Shown: positions 21,321 through 30,333 of the stretch, in pieces
How the letters are laid out: each line of letters opens with the position of its first letter
How positions within the stretch are numbered: the stretch's first letter is position 1
Assembly (NCBI GenBank): GCA_965279195.1
Contig: CBDIHP010000039.1
Coordinates: 193,854 to 257,853, forward strand
Direction: 5' to 3'
DNA from: CBDIHP01 sp965279195
GTDB taxonomy: Bacteria; Planctomycetota; Planctomycetia; Isosphaerales; Isosphaeraceae
Length of the DNA: 64,000 nucleotides
Position numbers and translations under genes: made by a program
The notes under the pieces: generated by a model
Told to the model about the DNA's origin: nothing
Database searches by the model: none
What the model saw: only the letters and a program-made list of their open reading frames with translations

Positions 21321-21631
21321 GGGCCGCCGTGAACCCATTCAACTGGCTCCTCCGCTGGAAGCCCGCCCCCGGCGCCGTCCGGGGATCGGTCTCCGCCGGC
21401 GACGCGCTGGCCGCGATCTCGGGCGCCGCGATCGCCTTCGCCGCCGCCTGGCCCACGATCGAGGTCGCGCTCCGCTCGGTCCTGCCGGCCCTGCCGGACA
21501 CGGCCCGGCCGACGGCCTCGCTGCTGATCTCCACCGCCGCCGCCGCCGTGGCGTTCGCGACCCAGCTCTATCGCATGTGGCACCAGGGCGGACCGCCCCC
21601 GCCGCCCCCGCCGGATCGGGGGGCGTCGTGA
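21317..21631 (+). CDS. Small membrane protein, holin candidate 1
   Basis: 104 residues from a GTG in a GTGA overlap; a second GTG at 21329 is possible. It has two hydrophobic segments (LAAISGAAIAFAAAWPTIEV and TASLLISTAAAAVAFATQLY) and a Pro-rich tail. The size and position fit a class II holin or antiholin. Confidence 0.5.
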   Translation: MRAAVNPFNWLLRWKPAPGAVRGSVSAGDALAAISGAAIAFAAAWPTIEVALRSVLPALPDTARPTASLLISTAAAAVAFATQLYRMWHQGGPPPPPPPDRGAS

Positions 21632-21888
21632 GTTCCATCTCCCTCGCCGCCGCAACCCCACCGGATTCGCCGATGATCGACCCCGGCCACGCCGAAGGCG
21701 CCTCGAAGATCGGCGTCGCCCTCACCACTGCCGCCTCCACCGTGGCGTTCGCGGTGTCGATCGAGTCGGTCGACCGGCTCCTGGTCGTCGGCACCCACGC
21801 CCTCACCTTCGCGGTGACCTCCGTCGTGGCCTACGCCACATTCGCCCCCCGCCTGGCCAGGCTCTGGGCCCGGCTGCACGGCCGCTGA
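21628..21888 (+). CDS. Small membrane protein, holin candidate 2
   Basis: 86 residues from a GTG in a GTGA overlap. It has two hydrophobic segments (ALTTAASTVAFAVSIESVDR and ALTFAVTSVVAYATFAPRLA) and a charged C terminus. With the preceding gene it could form a holin/antiholin pair. Confidence 0.5.
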   Translation: MSSISLAAATPPDSPMIDPGHAEGASKIGVALTTAASTVAFAVSIESVDRLLVVGTHALTFAVTSVVAYATFAPRLARLWARLHGR

Positions 21889-21937
21889 TCGACCCAACCC
21901 GACCCCGCCCGACCCAACCCCACCGCCGAGGACCCGC

Positions 21938-22702
21938 GTGCTCCGCATCGAGGCCGTCTCCGTCTGCGTCGACTACGGCGACATCCTGGCGCACGTGGCG
22001 CCCTGGAACCTCGCCGCCCTGGACCGCTGGGTGGTCGTCACGACCCCCGACGACGAGCGGACCCGCGAGGTCTGCCGCCGATTCTCGATCGAGACGCTCC
22101 TCTCCCGCGAGCACCGCCGCGACGCCAGCGAGTTCGCCAAGGGCCGCATGGTCGAGGCCGGCCTCCGCCAGCTCGGCAACGACGCCTGGCACCTCCACCT
22201 CGACGCCGACATCGTCCTGCCCCGGATGACCCGCCGCATCCTCGAATCGGCCCACCTCGACGAGGAGAAGGTCTACGGCGCCGACCGCGTCATGGTCCGG
22301 AGCTGGGAGGGCTGGATGAAGCTCCTCGGCTCGGGCTGGCTCGACTACCACGCCGACTACCACTGCCGCGTCAACTTCCCGCCCGGCTACGAGGTCGGGA
22401 CACGCTGGGCCGACCCGCAGATGGGCTACGTCCCGATCGGGTTCTTCCAGCTCGCCCACGCCAGCTCGATCGAGTACCGCGGGGTCCGCCAGAAGGCGTA
22501 CCCGGCCCGCCACGGCGACGCCTGCCGCACCGACGTCCAGTACGGCCTGAACTGGGACCGCCGCGACCGCGTGCTGCTCCCCGAGCTGATCGTGGCGCAC
22601 CTCGAATCCGAGCCGGCCAGGCTCGGCGCCAACTGGAAGGGCCGCAAGACGAAGCCCTTCGGCCCGCCCTGCGACGGCCGCAAGCCGCCCCATTCGTACT
22701 GA
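21938..22702 (+). CDS. Prophage-encoded glycosyltransferase-like protein
   Basis: 254 residues from a GTG. It follows the GT-A pattern: an N-terminal strand with LDRWVVVTTPDDERT, then FAKGRMVEAGLRQLGNDAWH and the metal-binding LHLDADIVLP (DxD). Later residues (YVPIGFFQLAH, YPARHGDACRTDVQY) resemble the acceptor side of family-2-type enzymes. It sits between lysis and terminase genes. It may glycosylate virion proteins or host surface polymers; the acceptor cannot be told from sequence. Confidence 0.7.
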   Translation: MLRIEAVSVCVDYGDILAHVAPWNLAALDRWVVVTTPDDERTREVCRRFSIETLLSREHRRDASEFAKGRMVEAGLRQLGNDAWHLHLDADIVLPRMTRRILESAHLDEEKVYGADRVMVRSWEGWMKLLGSGWLDYHADYHCRVNFPPGYEVGTRWADPQMGYVPIGFFQLAHASSIEYRGVRQKAYPARHGDACRTDVQYGLNWDRRDRVLLPELIVAHLESEPARLGANWKGRKTKPFGPPCDGRKPPHSY

Positions 22703-22705
22703 CGT

Positions 22706-23293
22706 GTGTCGTCCCAAGCCCACTACTCGCCCGAGAACCTCGCCGAGGCCGCCCGGCTCTCCTCCCGGGGCTGGACCCACGAGCGGATCGCGGCCCATCA
22801 GGGTTTCGCCCGCGAGACGGTCTCCAGGCACCTCGCCGAGCACCACCGCCGGGCCCTCGCCGACCTCCGCTCCCGCCGCGCCGAGCTGCTGGGCCAGCAG
22901 ATCGAGCAGTATCTCGAGCTGATCTACCAGGCCTGGCGCGAGTGGCGACGCTCCCGCCGCGACGCGACGACGACGACGACGGGCCGCGAGGGGACCGAGA
23001 TGTCCCAGGTCGCCAGGGCCGAGGACGGCACGGTCCGCCTGAAGGAGACGATCGAGGTCTGGGAGGCCGACATCGAGACGGCCTCGAAGGTCGAGGGCCG
23101 CACCGGCGACCCCAGGTACCTCCGCGAGATCCGCGAGCTGATGGCCGACCTCCGCAAGCTCGCCGGCGTCGACACCCCCGACCGGATCAGCGACCTCCGC
23201 CTCGACGACGCGGCCTCCGCCGACGTCCCCGAGCGGCTCCGGCTGGCGCTGGAGCGCTCCTACCCCGAGACAGGTGAGACCCCCGAGACATGA
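22706..23293 (+). CDS. Terminase small subunit-like protein
   Basis: 195 residues from a GTG. The N-terminal helix-turn-helix (LSSRGWTHERIAAHQGFARE, then TVSRHLAEHH) is followed by a long helical oligomerisation region and an acidic C terminus. It overlaps the large terminase gene by 4 bp. Small subunits recognise the packaging site on phage DNA. The family is too divergent for a specific name. Confidence 0.7.
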   Translation: MSSQAHYSPENLAEAARLSSRGWTHERIAAHQGFARETVSRHLAEHHRRALADLRSRRAELLGQQIEQYLELIYQAWREWRRSRRDATTTTTGREGTEMSQVARAEDGTVRLKETIEVWEADIETASKVEGRTGDPRYLREIRELMADLRKLAGVDTPDRISDLRLDDAASADVPERLRLALERSYPETGETPET

Positions 23294-24777
23294 TCGCGAC
23301 CGTCCTCCGACTCGCCGCCCTCTCCCTCGCCATCCTCGCCGGGCAACCCCCGATGGACCGACTGCAGCAGTGCGTCGACGCCGCCCGCGCGGCCGGCTGC
23401 CCCCGCGACCAGGTCGCCCGGTACCTCGCCGCCAACCTCGCCCCCACGCCCCGCCAGTGGGCCGCGGCGGCGGCGGCCCGGCTGTGCGACCTCCCCTCCG
23501 GCCCCACCCGGGTCGGATACGGCGGGGCCCGCGGCGGCGGCAAGAGCCACTGGGGCCTGGCCCAGGTCTTCGTGGACGACTGCGGCCGGGTGCCGGGGCT
23601 CAAGTTCCTCTACCTCCGCAAGGTGGGCAAGGCCGGGCGCGAGCAGGTCCAGGACCTCCGCCGCTCGGTGCTGCACTCGACGCCCCACGAATACAAGGCG
23701 TCCGAGGGCGTGCTGGTCCGCAGGGACAACGGCTCCCGCGTCGTGCTCGGCCATTTCCAGACCGACAAGGACATCGACGCCTACCTGGGTCTCGAATATG
23801 ACGGGGTCCTGATCGAGGAGGCGACCCAGCTCACGGCGAGGAAGGTCAAGGACATCGCCACCTGCGTCCGCACCAGCAAGCCGACCTGGGCGTGGCGGCC
23901 GAGGATCTACTTCACGACCAACCCCGGCAACGTCGGCCACGCCTGGTTCAAGGCCCTGTTCATCGCCCCGCTCCGGGCCGGCTCCGAGCGCGACACCCGG
24001 TTCGTCCAGGCCACCGTCCGCGACAACCCGCACGTCAACCCCGAGTACCGGGCCAGCCTGGAATCCCTCACCGGCTGGCAGCGCAAGGCCTGGCTCGACG
24101 GCGACTGGGACTGCCTGGCCGGCCAGTTCTTCACCGGCTTCGACCGCGACGTCCACGTCATCCGGCCCTTCGACGCGGTGCCGCTCGCCTGGCGGCTGGC
24201 GCTGTCGCTCGACTACGGCTACACCCACCAGACGGTCGTCACGCTCCTGGCCCGCACGCCCGACGGCGTCCGCTACGCGCTGGACTGCCACCGGGGCCGC
24301 CGGCTGCTCACGCCCCAGCACGACGCCGGCATCCGCTCGATGCTCGCCCGCAACCGCGTCGAGCCCCGGCGGGTCTCCCGGTTCGTGGCCGGCTCGGACG
24401 TGTTCGCCAAGCGGCACGACGGCAGGAGCGTGGCCGAGTCCTACGCCGCGCTGGGGTGGGACCTGGAGGCCGCCGACATGGACCGCCTCAACGGCGCCGC
24501 CGAGATCCTCGCCGGGCTGGGCTCGAAGGGGGGCGACGGCGGCCCGACCGTGGCCCCGACCCTGTTCGTCTCCGAACGCTGCCCCGAGCTGGCCGACTCG
24601 CTGCCGGCGCTGGAGCACGACCCGAACCGCCCCGAGGACGTCCGCAAGGTCGACTGCGACGACGACGGCAACGGCGGCGACGACGACTACGACTCGTTCC
24701 GATACGGGGTGATGGCCCTGGCCGAGAGCCCGTCGATCTCCGTGGGCGTCAACCCGTTCGCGGGATACAGGGGCTGA
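23290..24777 (+). CDS. terL: Terminase large subunit
   Basis: 495 residues. The ATPase domain has Walker A GGARGGGKSH near residue 80 and Walker B VLIEEATQL near residue 178. FTTNPGN is the coupling motif. The nuclease domain begins with LSLDYGYTH near residue 310 and has further Asp residues downstream (GSDVFAKRHD). The protein cuts and pumps genome DNA into the prohead through the portal. The ATGA overlap supports the start at 23290, although ATG at 23353 would also keep the whole domain. Confidence 0.93.
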   Translation: MIATVLRLAALSLAILAGQPPMDRLQQCVDAARAAGCPRDQVARYLAANLAPTPRQWAAAAAARLCDLPSGPTRVGYGGARGGGKSHWGLAQVFVDDCGRVPGLKFLYLRKVGKAGREQVQDLRRSVLHSTPHEYKASEGVLVRRDNGSRVVLGHFQTDKDIDAYLGLEYDGVLIEEATQLTARKVKDIATCVRTSKPTWAWRPRIYFTTNPGNVGHAWFKALFIAPLRAGSERDTRFVQATVRDNPHVNPEYRASLESLTGWQRKAWLDGDWDCLAGQFFTGFDRDVHVIRPFDAVPLAWRLALSLDYGYTHQTVVTLLARTPDGVRYALDCHRGRRLLTPQHDAGIRSMLARNRVEPRRVSRFVAGSDVFAKRHDGRSVAESYAALGWDLEAADMDRLNGAAEILAGLGSKGGDGGPTVAPTLFVSERCPELADSLPALEHDPNRPEDVRKVDCDDDGNGGDDDYDSFRYGVMALAESPSISVGVNPFAGYRG

Positions 24778-24784
24778 ACCCCGC

Positions 24785-26368
24785 TTGGGATACCTCGACC
24801 GAATCATGACCGGAATCCGCGCCGCCTCCGTCGCCTTCCGCGAGTCGTTCCTGCACCCGGACGGCGTCGACGCGACGGGCATCGTCGCGGCCCTCGGCAA
24901 CGTCGACCAGTGGTCGGCGTACCAGGCCCGCCGGATGCGCTACGCCGTCCTCTGGGCGTGCTACTCGCGCGACCAGTACCGCGACGGCCTGCACAAGTGG
25001 TCGCGGAAGTACCGGGCCGACTACGGCCTCTACCGCAACGCCCGCAGCCTCTACGGCCCGTTCTACCGCCTGGCCGAGATGCACGTCTCGCACATCCAGG
25101 GCGGCCCCCTGGACCCGGCGGCCGGCGACGGCAAGGCGGTCCCCTCGGGCATCCCGATCGCCATCCCCTCCGGCGACGAGGCCCTCCGCGCCGCCATCGC
25201 CCGGCTCTGGCGCGACTCCCGCTGGCAGTCGAAGAAGGACGTCTGGGTCCGCTGGGGCGCCGTCCTCGGCGACGTGGCCCTGGCCGTCCGCGACGACCCC
25301 GACAAGGGCTGCGTGGCGATCGAGCCGGTCCACCCCCGGTCGATCGTCGAGGTCGAGCTGGACCGCCGCGGCAACGTCCGGGCCTACCGCCGCGAGGAGA
25401 TGAGGCCGCACCCAACGCAGCCCGTCGACCCGGCCGGCAACCCCCGCCTCTGCCTCTACGGCGAGCGTTGCCATCGGGGCGCCGCGAAGGACGAGATCGT
25501 CTTCGCGACCACGCTGGACAGCAAGCCCTACGCCTGGAACGGGGTGGCGGCCGAGTGGTCGGTGCCCTACGGGTTCGCGCCGCTGGTGCTGACCCAGCAC
25601 GTCGACGTCGGGCTCGACTGGGGGCTGTCCGAGGCCCACGCCGCGCTGCCGCTGGCCCGCGAGGCCGACGACGTCGGCTCCAAGCTCAACGACCAGATCC
25701 GCAAGCTCGTCGAGGCCCCCTGGCTGATCTCCGGCGTGACGGCCGCCGACCTGGGCGAGGCCCAGCGCGCCGCCCGCTCCGCCGCCGAGGCGTCCTCCCC
25801 GCAGGATCGCGAGGCCGACCGCGAGAAGGCCCTGATGCTGTTCGTGAAGAGCGAGCAGGCCCGCGCCCAGGCGCTGGTCGCCGACGTCAAGGTCGAGGAG
25901 GTCTCCGGCCACATCGACTCGATGCTGGAGAAGCTCGACGCCGACTACCCCGAGCTGCGGTTCGACCGGATCCGCGCCTCGGGCGCCGCCAGCGGCAACG
26001 CGATCCGCGAGGCCAGGAAGCCCGCCGAGACCAAGCTCCGGGCCCGCCGCGCCGCCTACGACGAGGCCATCGTCCGGGCCCACCAGATGGCGATCGCCAT
26101 CGGCGGCATGCAGGGCTACGACGGCTACGCCGGCTTCGACCTCGGCAGCTATGCCGCCGGGAAGCTCGACCACCGCGTCGCCGACCGCCCGGTCTTCGAG
26201 GGGGACCCGATCGAGGACCTCGAAGAGGAAACCCTGTTCTGGCAGACAGCCGCGGCGGCCCAGGCCGCCGGCGTGCCGCTGGCCCTGTGGCTGGCGCGGC
26301 ACGGCTGGTCGCCGGAGGACATCGCCAAGATCACGGCCGCCAGCCCGGCCCCGACCCAGGTGAATTGA
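24785..26368 (+). CDS. Portal protein
   Basis: 527 residues from a TTG at 24785; an ATG at 24806 is a possible shorter start. The size, position after TerL, and the motifs YRLAEMHVSHIQGGPLDP, WGLSEAHAALPLAREADDVG and SGAASGNAIREARKPAETKL match SPP1 gp6/HK97-type portals, which form the dodecameric DNA channel and connector seat. Its stop overlaps the scaffold start. Confidence 0.85.
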   Translation: MGYLDRIMTGIRAASVAFRESFLHPDGVDATGIVAALGNVDQWSAYQARRMRYAVLWACYSRDQYRDGLHKWSRKYRADYGLYRNARSLYGPFYRLAEMHVSHIQGGPLDPAAGDGKAVPSGIPIAIPSGDEALRAAIARLWRDSRWQSKKDVWVRWGAVLGDVALAVRDDPDKGCVAIEPVHPRSIVEVELDRRGNVRAYRREEMRPHPTQPVDPAGNPRLCLYGERCHRGAAKDEIVFATTLDSKPYAWNGVAAEWSVPYGFAPLVLTQHVDVGLDWGLSEAHAALPLAREADDVGSKLNDQIRKLVEAPWLISGVTAADLGEAQRAARSAAEASSPQDREADREKALMLFVKSEQARAQALVADVKVEEVSGHIDSMLEKLDADYPELRFDRIRASGAASGNAIREARKPAETKLRARRAAYDEAIVRAHQMAIAIGGMQGYDGYAGFDLGSYAAGKLDHRVADRPVFEGDPIEDLEEETLFWQTAAAAQAAGVPLALWLARHGWSPEDIAKITAASPAPTQVN

Positions 26369-27048
26369 TGTTCGTCCGATACCTCCGCCTGCTCCTGGAT
26401 CCGACGACGACGACCGAGGGCGGCTCGACGACGACCGCCCAGACGCCGCCGCCCGAGAAGAAATCCGACGGCTTCGAGGCCCTGGCCGCCAAGCACTCCA
26501 GCGACGGCATCGGCCTGGCCCGCGACCTCTACGGCCAGCTCCAGGCCGCCAACGCCAGGGTCTCCGAACTCTCGGGGAAGGTCCCCGCCGACGGGGCGAT
26601 CGTGCTCGCCGGCGACGACGCCAAGGCGTGGGGCAAGTACCGCAACCTCGGCAAGCCCGACGAGATCAAGACGCAGCTCGACGAGGGCACCACGGCCCGG
26701 GGCGAGGTCGCCAAATACGCCCGCGAGCGGGCCGTGTCGACGGTCGCGAAGGCCGCCGGGTTCGACCCCGACGTCCTGGGCACCCTCGCCGGCGAGCTGG
26801 AATTCGAGGTCGCCGACGAGACGGTCAAGGGCAAGCCGGCCAAGGTCGCTTATGTGAAGGACGGCGACAAGAAAACGCCCCTGGACAAGTACGCCGAGGC
26901 GAACTGGCCCAAGTTCCTGCCCTCGCTCCGCCAGGCCGAGGCCCCGAAGCCGCTGGGCACCCCGCCCGGCCGCTCGACCACGCTGCCGAGGCCCGAGCCG
27001 CAGGGCGAACGGGCGAAGGAGCGGATCCTCCCGCTCGGGCGATTCTGA
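26368..27048 (+). CDS. Capsid scaffolding-like protein
   Basis: 226 residues between portal and capsid genes. It is helical and highly charged (LARDLYGQLQAANARVSELS), with a middle region of DDAKAWGKYRNLGKPDEIKT and a basic C-terminal tail. These are usual features of phage scaffold proteins. No protease motif is seen. It starts at the ATG overlapping the portal stop. Confidence 0.65.
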   Translation: MFVRYLRLLLDPTTTTEGGSTTTAQTPPPEKKSDGFEALAAKHSSDGIGLARDLYGQLQAANARVSELSGKVPADGAIVLAGDDAKAWGKYRNLGKPDEIKTQLDEGTTARGEVAKYARERAVSTVAKAAGFDPDVLGTLAGELEFEVADETVKGKPAKVAYVKDGDKKTPLDKYAEANWPKFLPSLRQAEAPKPLGTPPGRSTTLPRPEPQGERAKERILPLGRF

Positions 27049-27119
27049 CCCGCCCGCATCGCATCGCATCGACGAATCCCGACCCGTAAGCCCGAACCCG
27101 AACCCAGAGGAGGCCCGCC

Positions 27120-27546
27120 GTGGCCGACCTGACGTCCGTCCCCGCCTCCGTCGCCCTGGTCGACCCCGAGCAGGCCGAGGTCTACACGTTCATCGCCAGC
27201 GCCGCGCTGTCGGCCGGCGACCCCGTCTACCTGCTGAGCACCGGCAAGGTCGGGCTCGCCGACGCCAACGCCACCGCCCCCGCGCCGCAGTTCAAGGGCA
27301 TCGCGCTGCAGACCGTCGGAGCCGGCCAGGCGGTCGACGTGCTCAAGCGCGGCCGCGTCAACGCCGCCGGCCTGGGCGCCGCCTCGCTCGCCTACGGGGC
27401 CATCGTCTACCTCTCGGACACCGTCGGCAAGCTCGCCGACGCGGCCGGGACCACCAGCGTCCAAGGCCGGCCAGGTCGTGCCGCTGGCCGACTCGGCGCT
27501 CACCAAGACGGTCTACATCGACGCCAACTGGGCCGCCGGCTACTGA
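27120..27546 (+). CDS. Capsid decoration/stabilisation-like protein with apparent +1 frameshift
   Basis: The first 114 codons (GTG start) read through beta-rich repeats such as FIASAALSAGDPVYLLSTGK and LAYGAIVYLSDTVGKLAD. After GTC at 27459-27461 the frame is lost. Skipping one base (C27462) restores KAGQVVPLADSALTKTVYID and a stop at 27544-27546, which is the expected family ending. Without the shift the frame gives low-complexity residues to 27602. The full protein would be about 141 residues. The shift is either a one-base error or insertion, or a programmed +1 event. Confidence 0.7.
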
Positions 27547-27614
27547 CCGCCGCCCCGCCCCCGCCGCAACACCCGATTCCACCGACCCGCACACTCACAT
27601 AGGGGCGTCCGCAC

Positions 27615-28703
27615 ATGGGCATCCTCGCCGGCATCCTCGGCCTCCAGGACTCCGACCGCTCGTTCGTCAACACCATCGGCCAGCGCGTCGTCTACGAGGC
27701 CGCGCAGGAGATGGTCAACCAGTGGAACGACGAGCTGATGGGATTCATCGGCATGCTCGTCGAGGAGGAGACCGAGAATTACAAGGAACGCTACAAGCTC
27801 CCCGGCGGCGGCCAGCTCGAACGCCGCGGGCCCTCCGGCCTCCCGGCCGCCGTCAAGGCGTCGGGCCAGTGGGACGTCGCCTACCCGCTCGAGGACTTCG
27901 GCGCCTCGATCGGCGGCGACGACGTGGCGATGGCCTACATGACGATCCCGGAGATGGACCGCCACCTCCAGACGGTCTTCAACAAGGACATCAACACCGT
28001 CCGCTTCGAGATGCTCAAGGCCCTGTTCAACAACACCTCGGGCGGCCGGACCTTCGTGGACCCGCTCTACGGCTCCCTCACCGTCCAGCCGCTGGCCAAC
28101 GGCGACAGCGTCGTCTACCCGCCGATCGCCGGCTCGACCTCCGACGCCACGGCCGACCACTACCCCGAGACCGGCTACCTCGCCTCGGCCATCTCGGACA
28201 CCAACAACCCGTTCCTGGCGGCGGCCAACGCGCTCAAGTCGCGGTGGGGCACCCCGACCGGCGGCGCGCCCCTGATCTCGTTCATCAACTCGACCCACTA
28301 CACCAAGGTCGCGTCCCTCACCGACTTCGAGCCCCTGGTCGACTACCGCGTCGTGCCGAACACGGCGGCCAACCGGCTCAACCCCGCGGCCGTCCCGGAG
28401 AACTGCCCCGGCGAGGTGGTCGGGATCACCTCGGGCGTGATCACCGTGAGCTGGGACCACATCCCCGCGAACTACATCCTCACCGTGCACCTGGGGGCCC
28501 CCAAGCCCCTCAAGATGCGCGTCGACCCGGCGGCCACCGGCCTGCCGCGCGGCCTGGCGCTCGTCTCCCGCGACGACGACCAGCCGCTGGTCAATTACTT
28601 CTACCGCCACCGCTTCGGCATCGGCGTCGGCAACCGCCTCGGGGCCCACGTGACCGAGCTGGGCAACGGCGGCACCTACACGATCCCGACCGCGTTCGCC
28701 TGA
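27615..28703 (+). CDS. Major capsid protein
   Basis: 362 residues directly after the decoration gene. Its size and sequence pattern (FGASIGGDDVAMAYMTIPEM, an HLQTVFNKDINTVRFEMLKA helix, and the C-terminal FYRHRFGIGVGNRLGAHVTE) fit an HK97-fold coat protein. It builds the icosahedral head with scaffold help. No N-terminal delta domain is evident, so the separate scaffold at 26368 probably does that job. Confidence 0.85.
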   Translation: MGILAGILGLQDSDRSFVNTIGQRVVYEAAQEMVNQWNDELMGFIGMLVEEETENYKERYKLPGGGQLERRGPSGLPAAVKASGQWDVAYPLEDFGASIGGDDVAMAYMTIPEMDRHLQTVFNKDINTVRFEMLKALFNNTSGGRTFVDPLYGSLTVQPLANGDSVVYPPIAGSTSDATADHYPETGYLASAISDTNNPFLAAANALKSRWGTPTGGAPLISFINSTHYTKVASLTDFEPLVDYRVVPNTAANRLNPAAVPENCPGEVVGITSGVITVSWDHIPANYILTVHLGAPKPLKMRVDPAATGLPRGLALVSRDDDQPLVNYFYRHRFGIGVGNRLGAHVTELGNGGTYTIPTAFA

Positions 28704-28731
28704 TCCTGTGAGCCTGTGCTGATGTGACGAC

Positions 28732-28759
28732 GGGCCGCCCGGGCCATCCCGGGCGGCCC
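28732..28759 (+). terminator. Perfect 11-bp hairpin after the major capsid gene
   Basis: GGGCCGCCCGG (28732-28742) pairs with CCGGGCGGCCC (28749-28759) around a 6-nt loop, 29 bp after the capsid stop. There is no T run, so partial termination or mRNA end protection is more likely than full termination. Confidence 0.5.
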
Positions 28760-28801
28760 GGCCCTCCCCGCGAACCGAACACCGCCCACCCGGAGCCGCC
28801 C

Positions 28802-29140
28802 GTGGCCGCACCCAAGTTCATCGAGGCCCGCAAGGCCGCCGCGATGGAGTCGCTCGCCGAGCGGCTCGCCGCGATCGAGGAGTTCATCACCGGCGGCAAG
28901 CCGCTGGAGCGCGCGACGTTCGCGACGTCCGAGATCGAGCCCATCGGCCCGAAGCTGGACGCCCTCCGCGACGAGATCGCCGCCGAGATCAAGGCGGCGA
29001 AGGCCGGCACCGCCGACCTCCTGGCCGACCGCTTCGCGGCGTTCGACGCCAGGCTCGACGACCTGGCGAAGGCCATCTCCGCCGCCGCGACCCCGAACGA
29101 CAAGGTCTGGCCCGCCGCCAAGCCGGCGAAGAACGCCTGA
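28802..29140 (+). CDS. Hypothetical coiled-coil head-region protein
   Basis: 112 residues from the GTG at 28802, with GGAG eight bases upstream. It is mostly coiled coil (MESLAERLAAIEEFITGGKP, then LDALRDEIAAEIKAAKAG). It lies between capsid and connector genes. It may be a head-completion or minor head protein. Confidence 0.55.
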   Translation: MAAPKFIEARKAAAMESLAERLAAIEEFITGGKPLERATFATSEIEPIGPKLDALRDEIAAEIKAAKAGTADLLADRFAAFDARLDDLAKAISAAATPNDKVWPAAKPAKNA

Positions 29141-29142
29141 CC

Positions 29143-29598
29143 ATGCCCCTCACCCGAGCCCAGGCCGAGACGCTGCTCGTCGCCCGCTGCGGCAAGCTCC
29201 TGGCGGCCGTCGGCCTCGACGGCACGACCGTCGACGGCACCAACGCCGCGCTGACGGACCCGCTGGCCGAGGCCCTCCGCTCGCTGGAGATCGCCCCCGC
29301 GTCCCCGGCGGCCGTGACGACCCAGGACCTCGCCGGGGTCGACGACGCCTCCGTGCCCCAGCTCCTCGACGTCGCCGAGCTGCGTGCCCTGGAGACCGTG
29401 CTCGGCAACTGGACGGACCCCGACCAGACGGCCGGCCAGGACAACCGCCAGGACCTGGGCAGGCTCCGCGACTCGCTGGAGAAGTCCCTCGCCCGCAAGT
29501 CGGCCCGCGCCGAGAGCCTCTACGGCTACGGCAAGGACACGACGGTCGAGGCCGGCCTCCTGACCTTCGGCTTCCAGAGCCGCGTCGAAACCGCCTGA
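29143..29598 (+). CDS. Head-tail connector-region protein
   Basis: 151 residues. Helical (AQAETLLVARCGKLLAAVGL and LGRLRDSLEKSLARKSARAE), placed where the first connector or adaptor protein is found in siphophages. No specific family match. Confidence 0.55.
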   Translation: MPLTRAQAETLLVARCGKLLAAVGLDGTTVDGTNAALTDPLAEALRSLEIAPASPAAVTTQDLAGVDDASVPQLLDVAELRALETVLGNWTDPDQTAGQDNRQDLGRLRDSLEKSLARKSARAESLYGYGKDTTVEAGLLTFGFQSRVETA

Positions 29599-29599
29599 T

Positions 29600-29940
29600 A
29601 TGCCCCTCCGCCCCTTCTCACCCCGGATGTTCCCGACCACGGTCACGCTCCGGCCCGTGTCGCACTCCGCCGGCACGCGCGGCGGCGACCCCGCCGCGCC
29701 CGGGTCCGGGACCACGATCGCCGCCCGCGTCCTGGAGGTCACCCGGCCCTCCCGCGAGGACGGCGACAACCAGGTCTTCGGGGCCCACACCTACGAGGTG
29801 ACCACGCCCTCCGACCCGGGCCTGGCCGTCGACGACCGGATCGACTGGGGCTCCCGCGTCCTCTGGCGTGATCGCCTCGCCCGTCGACATGGGCCGGCGA
29901 GGGCCGCCGCTGGCGCACCTACTGCCGCGAGGTCTCCTGA
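29600..29940 (+). CDS. Head-closure-like protein with two apparent +1 frameshifts
   Basis: Frame 0 codes for TTVTLRPVSHSAGTRGGDPA, VLEVTRPSREDG and DDRIDWGSRVL, then fails. Skipping T29864 gives GVIASPVDMG in the next frame. Skipping C29895 gives GEGRRWRTYCREVS and a stop at 29938-29940, four bases before the next gene. The three pieces join into one 112-residue protein like SPP1 gp16/HK97 head-closure proteins. Two one-base insertions (or sequence errors) explain it; otherwise it is a pseudogene. Confidence 0.65.
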
Positions 29941-29943
29941 CCG

Positions 29944-30333
29944 ATGGCCAAGATCCACACGCTCAAGCGCACCAGCCAGATCGACAACAACTCGGTCCTG
30001 GCCAGCACCCAGGACGTCCAGTCCGACCTCTCCGTCGAGCTGGACGTCTCGATCCCGGCCTCGACGACCAATCAGGCCGTGGCCATCTCGATCAACCCCG
30101 CCAAGCTGCGGTCGCTCTACATGCTCGCGACCCAGCAGGGGCTGACGCTCAAGGCCAACAGCACCGGCAGCCCCACCAACACCTACGCGCTCGTCGCCGG
30201 GGTGGCGTTCGTCTGGGACTACGACTCGGGCTACTTCGCCAACCCCGTCGCGTCGACCATCACCACGCTCTACGTCACGAACGCGGGCACCACGGCCGCC
30301 CGGCTGCGGATCCGCGCGGGGGTGAACTCGTGA
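29944..30333 (+). CDS. Hypothetical virion protein
   Basis: 129 residues, beta-rich (VELDVSIPASTTNQAVAISI, then TLYVTNAGTTAARLRIRAGV), which suggests a structural beta-sandwich. Its stop overlaps the next start by 4 bp. Probably a head- or tail-associated structural protein. Confidence 0.55.
   Translation: MAKIHTLKRTSQIDNNSVLASTQDVQSDLSVELDVSIPASTTNQAVAISINPAKLRSLYMLATQQGLTLKANSTGSPTNTYALVAGVAFVWDYDSGYFANPVASTITTLYVTNAGTTAARLRIRAGVNS

Noticed and set aside
24749..26302. 517-codon antisense frame across the portal gene
   Set aside because: GC-rich shadow of the portal gene. The same applies to long antisense frames over the hub, fibre, capsid and giant host genes.
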